The notes under the pieces are model-generated. The model searched no databases and was not told where the DNA came from. It saw nothing but the letters and a program-made list of their open reading frames with translations. 64,000 bases of DNA from Bacteroidales bacterium (GTDB lineage: Bacteria > Bacteroidota > Bacteroidia > Bacteroidales > UBA932), in assembly GCA_017527625.1 (NCBI GenBank), contig JAFXPV010000027.1, positions 1 through 64,000 on the forward strand, written 5' to 3'. This document shows positions 43,845 through 51,638 of this stretch, piece by piece. Both the position numbers and the translations under genes were made by a program. Numbering within the stretch: the first letter of the stretch is position 1; every line of letters starts with the position of its first letter.

Positions 43845-46172
43845 TTACTCCGCCCTGAAATATGCGCTGTCAGGAATGTTCCTGAAGGAGGCGTCGCCTT
43901 TGGCGCGGAGGGCGATGGCTGCACTGTCCCAGTTGGACGGAACTCCGCCGAGGATGTGACCCAGGAAGACAATCTTCACCTGATGGAGTCCGGCTTCGAG
44001 CACGAGGCAGTTGTCGCGGCGGCTGTAGCGCTTGACTTCATTGTTGTTGTCGATGACAAGGCGGCCGTCGATCCACACCTCGTTGTTGTTCGATGAGATG
44101 TAATAGACGTCGGTGGCGTCAATCCTGACATAGCCCTCGGCAATCGCGGCATATTGCTCCACGCCGCGCATATGGGCGTCGGTGACGGACTGCGCGCTGA
44201 TCTCGCGGAGCTTCGTGATGTTCTGCACCGTCCATACCCTGTCGGCAGCGAAAAGCTCATCCGAGTTGAAGAACTCGCCGGGAGTGGTGGACATCTCCAG
44301 GCCCTGGAGCAGGGGCTTGGTGGGTTTGACCGCGGGCAGCGGGTCCATCTTGACGATGGAGATGGTGCGTACGGGGCTCATCTCGCCTGTAGGCAGCACG
44401 GAGCGTATCTTGAGAGTGGCGTTGTCAGTGAATTGAAGCGGAGCGGTGTACTCGCGGCTGCGGGCAGTCGGCTCCTTGCCGTTGAGGGTGTAGACCATTT
44501 TGACGGGTCTGGTGGTCTTGAAGGTGACAGTGGTGCTGTCGCTGAACGCCACTGTGTTGCAGGAGCCGCCGGGCTGCTCGGGCTGAGGGATGTGATAGTA
44601 GATGTGGTGCATATCCAGCCTCAGGTGAGCGCCATCGAGCCTGCGCAGGAAATCTTCCCAGTCCTTGTTTTCGGGCTGGCTCCAGGCGATTTCGCTGACA
44701 GCCACGGCACGCGGCCAGGTGCGGTATTCTGCCACAGAATCGGTGTAGAAATATTCCGACCAGTTGTTGCACTGCACGCCGAGGATGTAGCTCTCAAGGC
44801 CGAGGGATGCGACTTCTTCGGGGATGGGGTCGTATTCATAGACCCTTTCCATAGTGAAGTAGTTGCCGATGCCCACCGGCTCGATCTTGCGGTCGCCCTG
44901 GTAGTAGTCGAGGTACATACCGTTGCTCGAGGGAGTCATAACCACCTGGTGGCCGTGTTCAGCACCTGTGATGCCGCCCTGCAGGCCCCTCCACGACATT
45001 ATGATGGCAGATGGGTCGATGTCGCCTTCGAGGATCTCGTCCCAGCCCATAATGCGCCTGCCCTTGCCGTTGAGGTATTTCTCGATGCGGCGCACTACAT
45101 AACTCTGGAGGCGGTCTTCGTTGCTGAACTTGCTCTCGTCGCCCGCCAGGTGCTCGTCGCGGATGCGTTTCTGGCAGAGAGGGCATTTCTCCCACATCTC
45201 CCTCGGACTTTCATCGCCGCCGATGTGGAAGATTTCGTAGGGGAAGATCTGCACCATCTCGTCGATGACGTCCTCGAGGAATTCGAAGGTACTTTCCTTG
45301 CCGGGGCACATCACGATGTTCTCCACACCCCAGATCTTGCGCGGTTCGTACTCGCCCTCCTCGCAGCACAGCCAGGGATATGCAGCTATGGCGACCATCT
45401 CGTGGCCGGGGATTTCAAGCTCCGGAATCACGTCGATGTGCCGCTCGGCGGCATAGGCCACGATGTCGCGCAGCTCTTCCTGCGTATAGTAGGGACCGAA
45501 GCTGGTCAGCTTGGGATATTTCTTGATCTCGATGCGCCAGCCCTGGTCTTCGGTGAGGTGGAAGTGGAGCTTGTTGTACTTGAACATAGCCATCACGTCA
45601 AGCTGCTTCTTCACCCAGTCGGCGTCGCGCCAGTGACGGCAGGGGTCGATGTGCATACCGCGGTAGTGGAAGCGGGGCGCATCGGAGATGCTTACGGCGG
45701 GGATAGAGAGGTCGAGGCCGCGGACGACGCTCTCGCTCTGGGTCTGGGGCGGCAGCAGCTGCAGAAGCGTCTGCATACCGTAGAACAGACCGTCGCTGTC
45801 GCCGGCCGTAATGCAGACGGCATCACCGCCTGCCTCTAAAGTATACCCTTCCTCCGGAATGCCGGCGGAAGGGTCGATTGAAAAGATGATGGCGTCAGAC
45901 GCCGCTGCTTCCGATGATACGGTAAGGGTCTTGCCGGTGGAAGCCGCAATCTTGGCAGCGAAGAATCCGGCGGTGGCGCGCTCGTCGTCCGTGCGGGCCA
46001 CCAGCACTGTCGAAGACGTTATCTTGAAGGGAGCGTCTTCCTTGACCTCAAGCCTGGTAGGGACCGGGATTATACTTATTTCACCAGTGCCGCTGCTTTT
46101 GCAGGCGCACAGGAGTGCAGCAGCACAGATCACCAGTGCCGCCGCCGTCGGATTCTGCCGGAAGATTCTCAT
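43845..46172 (-). CDS. GH20 beta-N-acetylhexosaminidase lipoprotein
   Basis: 775 residues. Lipobox LCAC near 21-24, GH20b domain (about 35-165), then the catalytic TIM barrel starting FHYRGMHIDPCRHW near 168 with the acid pair Asp320-Glu321 in HIGGDESPREMW. After the barrel come a chitobiase-like C-terminal domain (about 560-640, YTLNGKEPTARSREYTAPL) and a PA14-like or carbohydrate-binding module (about 660-765, GVEQYAAIAEGYVRIDAT, NNEVWIDGRLVID). It removes terminal GlcNAc/GalNAc from glycans at the cell surface. It follows GH43 by nine bases. Confidence 0.93.
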   Translation of the reverse strand: MRIFRQNPTAAALVICAAALLCACKSSGTGEISIIPVPTRLEVKEDAPFKITSSTVLVARTDDERATAGFFAAKIAASTGKTLTVSSEAAASDAIIFSIDPSAGIPEEGYTLEAGGDAVCITAGDSDGLFYGMQTLLQLLPPQTQSESVVRGLDLSIPAVSISDAPRFHYRGMHIDPCRHWRDADWVKKQLDVMAMFKYNKLHFHLTEDQGWRIEIKKYPKLTSFGPYYTQEELRDIVAYAAERHIDVIPELEIPGHEMVAIAAYPWLCCEEGEYEPRKIWGVENIVMCPGKESTFEFLEDVIDEMVQIFPYEIFHIGGDESPREMWEKCPLCQKRIRDEHLAGDESKFSNEDRLQSYVVRRIEKYLNGKGRRIMGWDEILEGDIDPSAIIMSWRGLQGGITGAEHGHQVVMTPSSNGMYLDYYQGDRKIEPVGIGNYFTMERVYEYDPIPEEVASLGLESYILGVQCNNWSEYFYTDSVAEYRTWPRAVAVSEIAWSQPENKDWEDFLRRLDGAHLRLDMHHIYYHIPQPEQPGGSCNTVAFSDSTTVTFKTTRPVKMVYTLNGKEPTARSREYTAPLQFTDNATLKIRSVLPTGEMSPVRTISIVKMDPLPAVKPTKPLLQGLEMSTTPGEFFNSDELFAADRVWTVQNITKLREISAQSVTDAHMRGVEQYAAIAEGYVRIDATDVYYISSNNNEVWIDGRLVIDNNNEVKRYSRRDNCLVLEAGLHQVKIVFLGHILGGVPSNWDSAAIALRAKGDASFRNIPDSAYFRAE

Positions 46173-46181
46173 CGCCTGACT

Positions 46182-47537
46182 TTATTTGAAACTTACCCAG
46201 TCGATCTGGATGCAGCTGCCGTCTGTCATTACTACGAAGAGGTCGTGGATGCCGGGTTTGAAGTCGGACATCGGAATCTTGTTCTCAACCCAGCCGGTAT
46301 TTCCAGCCACATTGAAGCTGGCGATGGTCGGGCCGTCAATAGCGTCGAGCCTTACGTCCACCTTGCCGCCGGCGAGGGAGAGGACTTTCATCGTCGCTGT
46401 GGTGAGCTTGTCCTTGCCGAAATCCACCTTGTTGTACCTTACCCAGATGGGCTCCTTCTCCTGGATGGTGTTGTTGAGGATCACCTTCCAGCCGTCGAAA
46501 GTACGGTCGGCATTGACGAACTGGATGTCGGTGCAGGTATCTTTGATGTCAGAGTAGCGGTCGACCTGGATCTGGCTGGTGGCCTTGGTGATGCCGACGC
46601 CGCGCTTGGTCGGCTTGACGGGCTGGATGGTGCCGTCTGCGTTGAAGAAGAGGCTGTCCACGCATACAGAGCGGTTCTTGTCGAAGTAAGGTGAGTAGTC
46701 GTTGTAATGATAGAACAGATACCACTGTCCGTCAACTTCAACTACTGAGTGGTGGTTGGTCCAGCAGACGTCAGCGTGCTGTTCCATAATCTTGCCCACG
46801 AATTTGTAGGGACCCATCGGGTTGTCGGCCATACAGTAGGCGAGGCACTCGCGCTCAGCCTCTACCCAGGGGAAGCTGAAGTAGTATTTGCCGTTGGCCT
46901 TGAAGAGGTACGGGCCCTCGCTCATTCCTTTCGGAATGGCGTCGATCCTTACGGGGGTTCCGTCCAGCTCAAGCATATTGTCTTTCAGCTTGCAGATCGT
47001 AAGTCCGCCGCCTGCCCATACGAGATAGGCCTGGCCGTCATCGTCGATGAAGCAGCAGGGGTCGATGCCGAAGGTCCCCTTGATGGCTGTCTCCTGCGGG
47101 ACGAACGGGCCGTAAGGAGTGTCGGAGATTGCGACTCCGATGCTGCCGTCAGGCCTCTGGCCGTTTACGCGCTTACCTGTGGCGGGGAAGTAGAAGTAAT
47201 ACTTGCCGTTCTTGTAGTTGCAGTCAGGAGCCCACATCTGGAAGGAGTTGGGCTGTACCCACGGAACCTCATTCTGGGTGATGATCCTGCCGTGGTCTAC
47301 CCAGTCGACGAGATTGTCAGAAGAAAAGACGTGGTAGTCTTCCATACAGAACCAGTCTTTGCGGGCGTAATCGACCGGTGCGGGAATGTCGTGTGAAGGA
47401 TAGACATACACCCTGCCCTCGAAGTAGTGGGCGCTGGGGTCAGCCGTGAACTGGTCGCGGATGATGGGATTCTGAGCATTGACAATCACTGCTGAGAACA
47501 GTGCGATTGCAAGCGTGAAGATCAGTTTTTTGTTCAT
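46182..47537 (-). CDS. GH43 family glycoside hydrolase with CBM6-like module
   Basis: 451 residues. Signal peptide 1-22 (IVNAQN), five-bladed beta-propeller GH43 domain with the three carboxylates Asp33 (TADPSAHYFEG), Asp159 (GIDPCCFIDDDG) and Glu207 (SEGPYLFK). The C-terminal CBM6-like beta domain spans about 325-451. The family acts on arabinose- or xylose-containing glycans or beta-galactosides; specificity is not determinable from the sequence. It lies 26 bases after the BIG2 lipoprotein. Confidence 0.9.
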   Translation of the reverse strand: MNKKLIFTLAIALFSAVIVNAQNPIIRDQFTADPSAHYFEGRVYVYPSHDIPAPVDYARKDWFCMEDYHVFSSDNLVDWVDHGRIITQNEVPWVQPNSFQMWAPDCNYKNGKYYFYFPATGKRVNGQRPDGSIGVAISDTPYGPFVPQETAIKGTFGIDPCCFIDDDGQAYLVWAGGGLTICKLKDNMLELDGTPVRIDAIPKGMSEGPYLFKANGKYYFSFPWVEAERECLAYCMADNPMGPYKFVGKIMEQHADVCWTNHHSVVEVDGQWYLFYHYNDYSPYFDKNRSVCVDSLFFNADGTIQPVKPTKRGVGITKATSQIQVDRYSDIKDTCTDIQFVNADRTFDGWKVILNNTIQEKEPIWVRYNKVDFGKDKLTTATMKVLSLAGGKVDVRLDAIDGPTIASFNVAGNTGWVENKIPMSDFKPGIHDLFVVMTDGSCIQIDWVSFK

Positions 47538-47563
47538 AACGGAAGTTTATTTAGTTGTATTGA

Positions 47564-50200
47564 TTATTCATCTTCGGCATCTTCCACTGTCCATCCGGTA
47601 GGGATTCCGGAGGGGCCTGCGCCCCATTTGGTCATCTCTTTAGCTTTTGTGAAGGTGCCTTCGGCGGCGGTATAGAACAGCCAGTCTGTGGTGCAATCCT
47701 TCGCTGATATGTCAGTGGCCAGGCAGGTCACTTCATTCAGGTTGCGGCAGTTGTAGAACATCTTCTCGTAGCATTTTTCGGCCAGCTTCGGGGCAGGCAG
47801 CGCAGGAGCGGCTGTCAGGGCGATGCAAGTGGAGAACATCATATCGTAGCAGCTGGCGGCAAGCTTCTGGGCAGGCAGCTCGGGAGCCTTGGCGAGGGCG
47901 AGGCAGCCGGAGAACATACCGTAGTAGCACGAATGGGCCAGCGACTTGGCAGGGAGCTCGGGAGCCTCCTCGAGAGCTGAGCAGCCTTGGAACATTCCCA
48001 TATAACAGCCTGCAGACATCACGATGGCGGGGAGCTCGGGGGCTTTCTTGAGAGCGGAGCAGCCGTTGAACATCTGGGAGTAACACATCATCGCCAGCGC
48101 AGTGGCGTTGAGGGCGGGAGCCTTGGCCAGTGCGGTGCAACCCTGGAACATCGACTGGTAGCAGTAATTGGCGAGCTTCTCCGCCGGCAGGGCGGGAGCT
48201 TCGGCCAGTGCGGTGCAATCCTGGAACATAGATTCATAGCACCTCAGGGCCAGCGTCGTGGCGGGCAGTTTGCCGCCCTTCTTCAATGAAGTGCAGCCTT
48301 TGAACATCGACAGGTAGCAATAGTCTGCCTTGGTCAGGTCCGTTACGGGGAGCGAAGGAACCTCTTCGAGTGCGGTGCATTTTTCGAACATCGATTCGCA
48401 GCTGCGCGCATCCATCGTTTTGGCCTGGATCGCCGGCGCCTTCTTCAGAGCGGTGCAGCCCTGGAACATAGAGCGGTAGCAGCTCGGAGAGAGCTTTTTC
48501 GCGGTCAGCTTGAGGCCTTCCGCAGATTCAAGGTTGACGTCTGAATAGAACAGCCTGTAGAACTGGTAGTCGCTCGTCATATCCGTGGCGTAGCCGCACA
48601 GGCTCATAATATCTCCAGATAGATTGTGGGGCACGTTGACCCTGATGGACCAGAAACCTATGCTCGAGCTGGAGTTCCTGCCGTAGTACGGGTTCTCGCC
48701 GTAGAGACGTACCGAGCCTCCGGCGGGCAGCAGGATGGTGCCGCTCTCCATAGCCTTGAGGGTGATTTCCTTCCACTCCTTGCCGTCGCTTGAATAGCTC
48801 AGGGCGATGGTGGGTGCGCCTGTGCCGTTGCTCTTGATGGTTATGTCGCCGGTGGACTTGCTGTTGTTGACAATAGTCAGGTAGTTGGTGTTGTTCACCG
48901 TCACTTCGCAGGTGGCCGTCAGGTCGCCGGCCTTGGCAGTGATGGTTGTCTTGCCCGGATTGTTGGCTGTCACTTTGCCGTAGCTGTTCACTTCGGCGAC
49001 AGACTCGTCGCCGGACAGCCAGATGACGGTCTTGTCGGTGGCGTTTTCGGGGTGGAATTTGACTTCGAGGTATTCGGTCTGGCCGGGGTCCAGGTTAAGC
49101 TCGGTCTTGTCGAGGGAGATGGCCTGCAGCGGCACTGTCTTGACAGTGACTGTGCAGCTTGCGGATTTCTCCCCGGCAGTGGCGGTTATGGTGGCGGTGC
49201 CTTCGGCGACGCCCTTGACAGTTCCCCCGCGGACAGTGGCGACATCTTCGTCAGATGAAGTCCAGATGATGGTCTTGTCAGTGGCGTTCTCGGGCAGGAC
49301 AGTGGCGGTCAGGGTCTCAGTCTGGCCCACGTCCAGCGTGAGTTTCTTGATGTCCAGGATGACTTCGGCGACCGCTATCCTCGCGCTGACCTGCACTTCG
49401 CAGGTGGCGGACACCTTGCCGGCGGTGGCAGTGACCGTGGCGGTGCCGGGACCGACGGCTTTCACGGTGCCTCCGTATACTGTGACTACTTTTTCATCGG
49501 AAGAAGTCCAGGTCACAGTCTTGTCGCTGGCGTCGTCCGGCTTGACGGTGGCCTTGAGGGTGAAGCTCTCGCCTTCCAGCAGGGAGTAGCTGGTCTTGTC
49601 GAGAGTCACCGAAGTCACGTCGATGTACGCCTCCTTGACGGTTATGGTGCAGCTGGCGTTCTTTCCGCCCGCGGTTGCGGTGATGGAAGCCGTGCCGACC
49701 TTGACCGCAGTCACGACTCCGTCGGCGACAGTCGCCACGGCAGTGTTGTTGGAAGTCCACGTAACGGCCTTGTCAGTCGCGTTTTCAGGCAGGACTGTGG
49801 CCGCGAGCTTCAGCGTCTGGCCGACAGTCAGCGTCGCTTCTTTTTCGTTCAGGGTGACGGATTCAACTTCCACCACGGCAGAAGTGACCGTCACTTCGCA
49901 GGAAGCCTTCGCTCCGCCGTCCCTGCTGGCAACGGTGATGGTGGCTGAACCCTCCTTGACGGCAGTGACCACTCCCTGGTCGACGCTGGCGATGCTGGCG
50001 TTCGAAGAACTCCACAGCACAGTCTTGTCAGTGGCGTTGTCGGGGCTGACAGTGGCTGTAAGATTGAAACTTTCCCCTTCGGTCAGGGACAGCGCGGCGG
50101 AGTTGAGGGTGATGCTTTTCACCTGTACTTCCGGCTCCTGGCAGGAATACAGGGAGAGTATGAGGGTCAGCAGAAAGCTGATGGCATAAAGTCGTTTCAT
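47564..50200 (-). CDS. surface lipoprotein: five BIG2 domains plus 24-residue Cys/Met repeats
   Basis: 878 residues from ATG 50200. Lipobox LYSC with Cys20. Five bacterial immunoglobulin-like (BIG2) domains fill about 25-435, a linker beta domain about 440-565, then about ten tandem repeats of 24 residues (573-812) of the form CYxxMFxGCTALxxAPxLPAxxLA, related to BspA/DUF285 surface repeats. It ends in a Bacteroides-type MTKWGAGPSGIPTGWTV segment. Each repeat carries two Cys. It probably displays a binding surface outside the cell. It is first in the operon with GH43 and GH20. Confidence 0.88.
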   Translation of the reverse strand: MKRLYAISFLLTLILSLYSCQEPEVQVKSITLNSAALSLTEGESFNLTATVSPDNATDKTVLWSSSNASIASVDQGVVTAVKEGSATITVASRDGGAKASCEVTVTSAVVEVESVTLNEKEATLTVGQTLKLAATVLPENATDKAVTWTSNNTAVATVADGVVTAVKVGTASITATAGGKNASCTITVKEAYIDVTSVTLDKTSYSLLEGESFTLKATVKPDDASDKTVTWTSSDEKVVTVYGGTVKAVGPGTATVTATAGKVSATCEVQVSARIAVAEVILDIKKLTLDVGQTETLTATVLPENATDKTIIWTSSDEDVATVRGGTVKGVAEGTATITATAGEKSASCTVTVKTVPLQAISLDKTELNLDPGQTEYLEVKFHPENATDKTVIWLSGDESVAEVNSYGKVTANNPGKTTITAKAGDLTATCEVTVNNTNYLTIVNNSKSTGDITIKSNGTGAPTIALSYSSDGKEWKEITLKAMESGTILLPAGGSVRLYGENPYYGRNSSSSIGFWSIRVNVPHNLSGDIMSLCGYATDMTSDYQFYRLFYSDVNLESAEGLKLTAKKLSPSCYRSMFQGCTALKKAPAIQAKTMDARSCESMFEKCTALEEVPSLPVTDLTKADYCYLSMFKGCTSLKKGGKLPATTLALRCYESMFQDCTALAEAPALPAEKLANYCYQSMFQGCTALAKAPALNATALAMMCYSQMFNGCSALKKAPELPAIVMSAGCYMGMFQGCSALEEAPELPAKSLAHSCYYGMFSGCLALAKAPELPAQKLAASCYDMMFSTCIALTAAPALPAPKLAEKCYEKMFYNCRNLNEVTCLATDISAKDCTTDWLFYTAAEGTFTKAKEMTKWGAGPSGIPTGWTVEDAEDE

Positions 50201-50222
50201 AGGATGAAAATTATTCAACCTA

Positions 50223-50253
50223 TAAAGGTACTAAAATATTACAGAACCGTCAA
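50223..50253 (-). promoter_or_regulatory. promoter of the BIG2-GH43-GH20 operon
   Basis: Minus strand: TTG at 50253..50251, 20-bp spacer, TACCTTTA at 50230..50223, 22 bases before the ATG; one mismatch in the -7 box. Confidence 0.5.
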
Positions 50254-50272
50254 CCGCCCGGCGGATAAAACA

Positions 50273-50302
50273 AAACCCCGCAGGCCTGCGCCTGCGGGGT
50301 TT
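50273..50302 (-). terminator. pgk terminator
   Basis: Thirteen-bp stem (50273-50285 with 50290-50302, AAACCCCGCAGGC/GCCTGCGGGGTTT), four-base loop, followed on the minus strand by TGTTTT. It lies 21 bases after the pgk stop and separates it from the BIG2 operon promoter. Confidence 0.85.
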
Positions 50303-50323
50303 GAAGTATGTCCTGGCGAAGGA

Positions 50324-51574
50324 TTACTCCCTGATGGCAGCGATGCCGGGGAGGACTTTGCCCTCGAGGTACTCGAGCATTGCGCCGCCGCCGGTAGATA
50401 CGTAGCTTACCTTGTCGGCATAGCCCATCTGAGTGACTGCAGCCACTGAGTCGCCGCCGCCCACGAGGGTGAACGCGCCGTTGTCGGTGGCCTCTTTGAG
50501 AGCCTGGGCGATGGCGTTGGTGCCGATTGCGAAATTGGGCATCTCGAACACGCCTACAGGACCGTTCCAGAGGATGGTCTTGGACTTCATAATGATGGCC
50601 TTGGCAGCCTCGATTGACTCGGGAGCTGCGTCCATACCTTCGAATCCGTCAGGAATGTTGTCAGAGTCGCATACGATGGTCTTGGCGTCGTTTGCAAATG
50701 CGTCTGCAGCAACGACTTTGTCTGAGAGGACGATGTTCACGCCTTTCTCCTTAGCCTTGGCGAGGATGTTCAGAGCCACTTCCTGCTGGTCGTCTTCGCA
50801 GAGGGAGTTGCCGATCTTGCCGCCCTGGGCTTTCTTGAAGGTGTAAACCATACCGCCGCCGATGATCAGGTTGTCGACGAGGTCGAGCAGATGCTCGATG
50901 ATGCCGATCTTAGATGAGACCTTGGCGCCGCCGATGATGGCAGTGAGGGGACGTGCGGGGTTGCCGAGCACTTTGTCAATGGCTGTGATCTCGCCTTCCA
51001 TCACGTAGCCGAACATCTTGTCGTTCGGGAAGTATGAAGCGATGAGGGCGGTTGAACCGTGGGCGCGGTGGGCAGTTCCGAAAGCGTCGTTGATGTAGCA
51101 GTCAGCGTAGCTTGCGAGAGTCTTGACGAACTCTTTCTGGCTGGCTTTGACAGCGGCTTTGGCAGCCTTCTTCTCCTCGTCGGTAGCGTCGTCTTTCAGA
51201 CCTCTGGGCTTGCCTTCCTCTTCTGCGTAGAAGCGGAGGTTTTCGAGCAGCAGGACTTCACCCGGCTTGAGGGCGGCAGCCTGTGCGCCGGCCTTCATAC
51301 AGTCGTCAGCGAACTGGACCTTGACTCCGAGCAGCTCCTCTACACGGTAGATGATGTGTTTCAGAGAGAACTTGTTGTCAACACCCTTCGGACGTCCGAG
51401 GTGGGACATAATGATGAGGGAACCGCCTTTCTCGAGCACTTTCTTCAAAGTGGGGATGGCAGCCCTGATGCGGGTGTCGTCGGTAATTTTGAAATTTTCA
51501 TCCAGAGGAACGTTGAAGTCCACCCTGACAATGGCTCTTTTGCCTGTGAAATCGTAGCTGGAGATGTTTTGCAT
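50324..51574 (-). CDS. pgk: phosphoglycerate kinase
   Basis: 416 residues. N-terminal [23 protein letters not shown], then [31 protein letters not shown], and the C-terminal nucleotide loop [10 protein letters not shown]. Glycolytic ATP-forming step between 1,3-bisphosphoglycerate and 3-phosphoglycerate. It has its own promoter and terminator although it lies after gcvP on the same strand. Confidence 0.97.
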   Translation of the reverse strand: MQNISSYDFTGKRAIVRVDFNVPLDENFKITDDTRIRAAIPTLKKVLEKGGSLIIMSHLGRPKGVDNKFSLKHIIYRVEELLGVKVQFADDCMKAGAQAAALKPGEVLLLENLRFYAEEEGKPRGLKDDATDEEKKAAKAAVKASQKEFVKTLASYADCYINDAFGTAHRAHGSTALIASYFPNDKMFGYVMEGEITAIDKVLGNPARPLTAIIGGAKVSSKIGIIEHLLDLVDNLIIGGGMVYTFKKAQGGKIGNSLCEDDQQEVALNILAKAKEKGVNIVLSDKVVAADAFANDAKTIVCDSDNIPDGFEGMDAAPESIEAAKAIIMKSKTILWNGPVGVFEMPNFAIGTNAIAQALKEATDNGAFTLVGGGDSVAAVTQMGYADKVSYVSTGGGAMLEYLEGKVLPGIAAIRE

Positions 51575-51605
51575 AATATTGTATGTTTGTTTATTGTCGA
51601 GACGG

Positions 51606-51638
51606 CAAAGTTACAAATATTTATTGATTAGCGTCAAA
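51606..51638 (-). promoter_or_regulatory. pgk promoter
   Basis: Minus strand: TTTG at 51638..51635, 21-bp spacer, TAACTTTG at 51613..51606, 31 bases before the pgk ATG. The -33 box lies in the last codons of gcvP. Confidence 0.62.

Noticed and set aside
44154..45839. Very long plus-strand frame opposite the GH20 gene (561 codons), and similar long antisense frames at 29893-31107, 51754-53052 and 55885-57489
   Set aside because: They mirror well-supported genes on the other strand. High GC and codon bias produce long antisense frames; their translations are compositionally odd and show no motifs.
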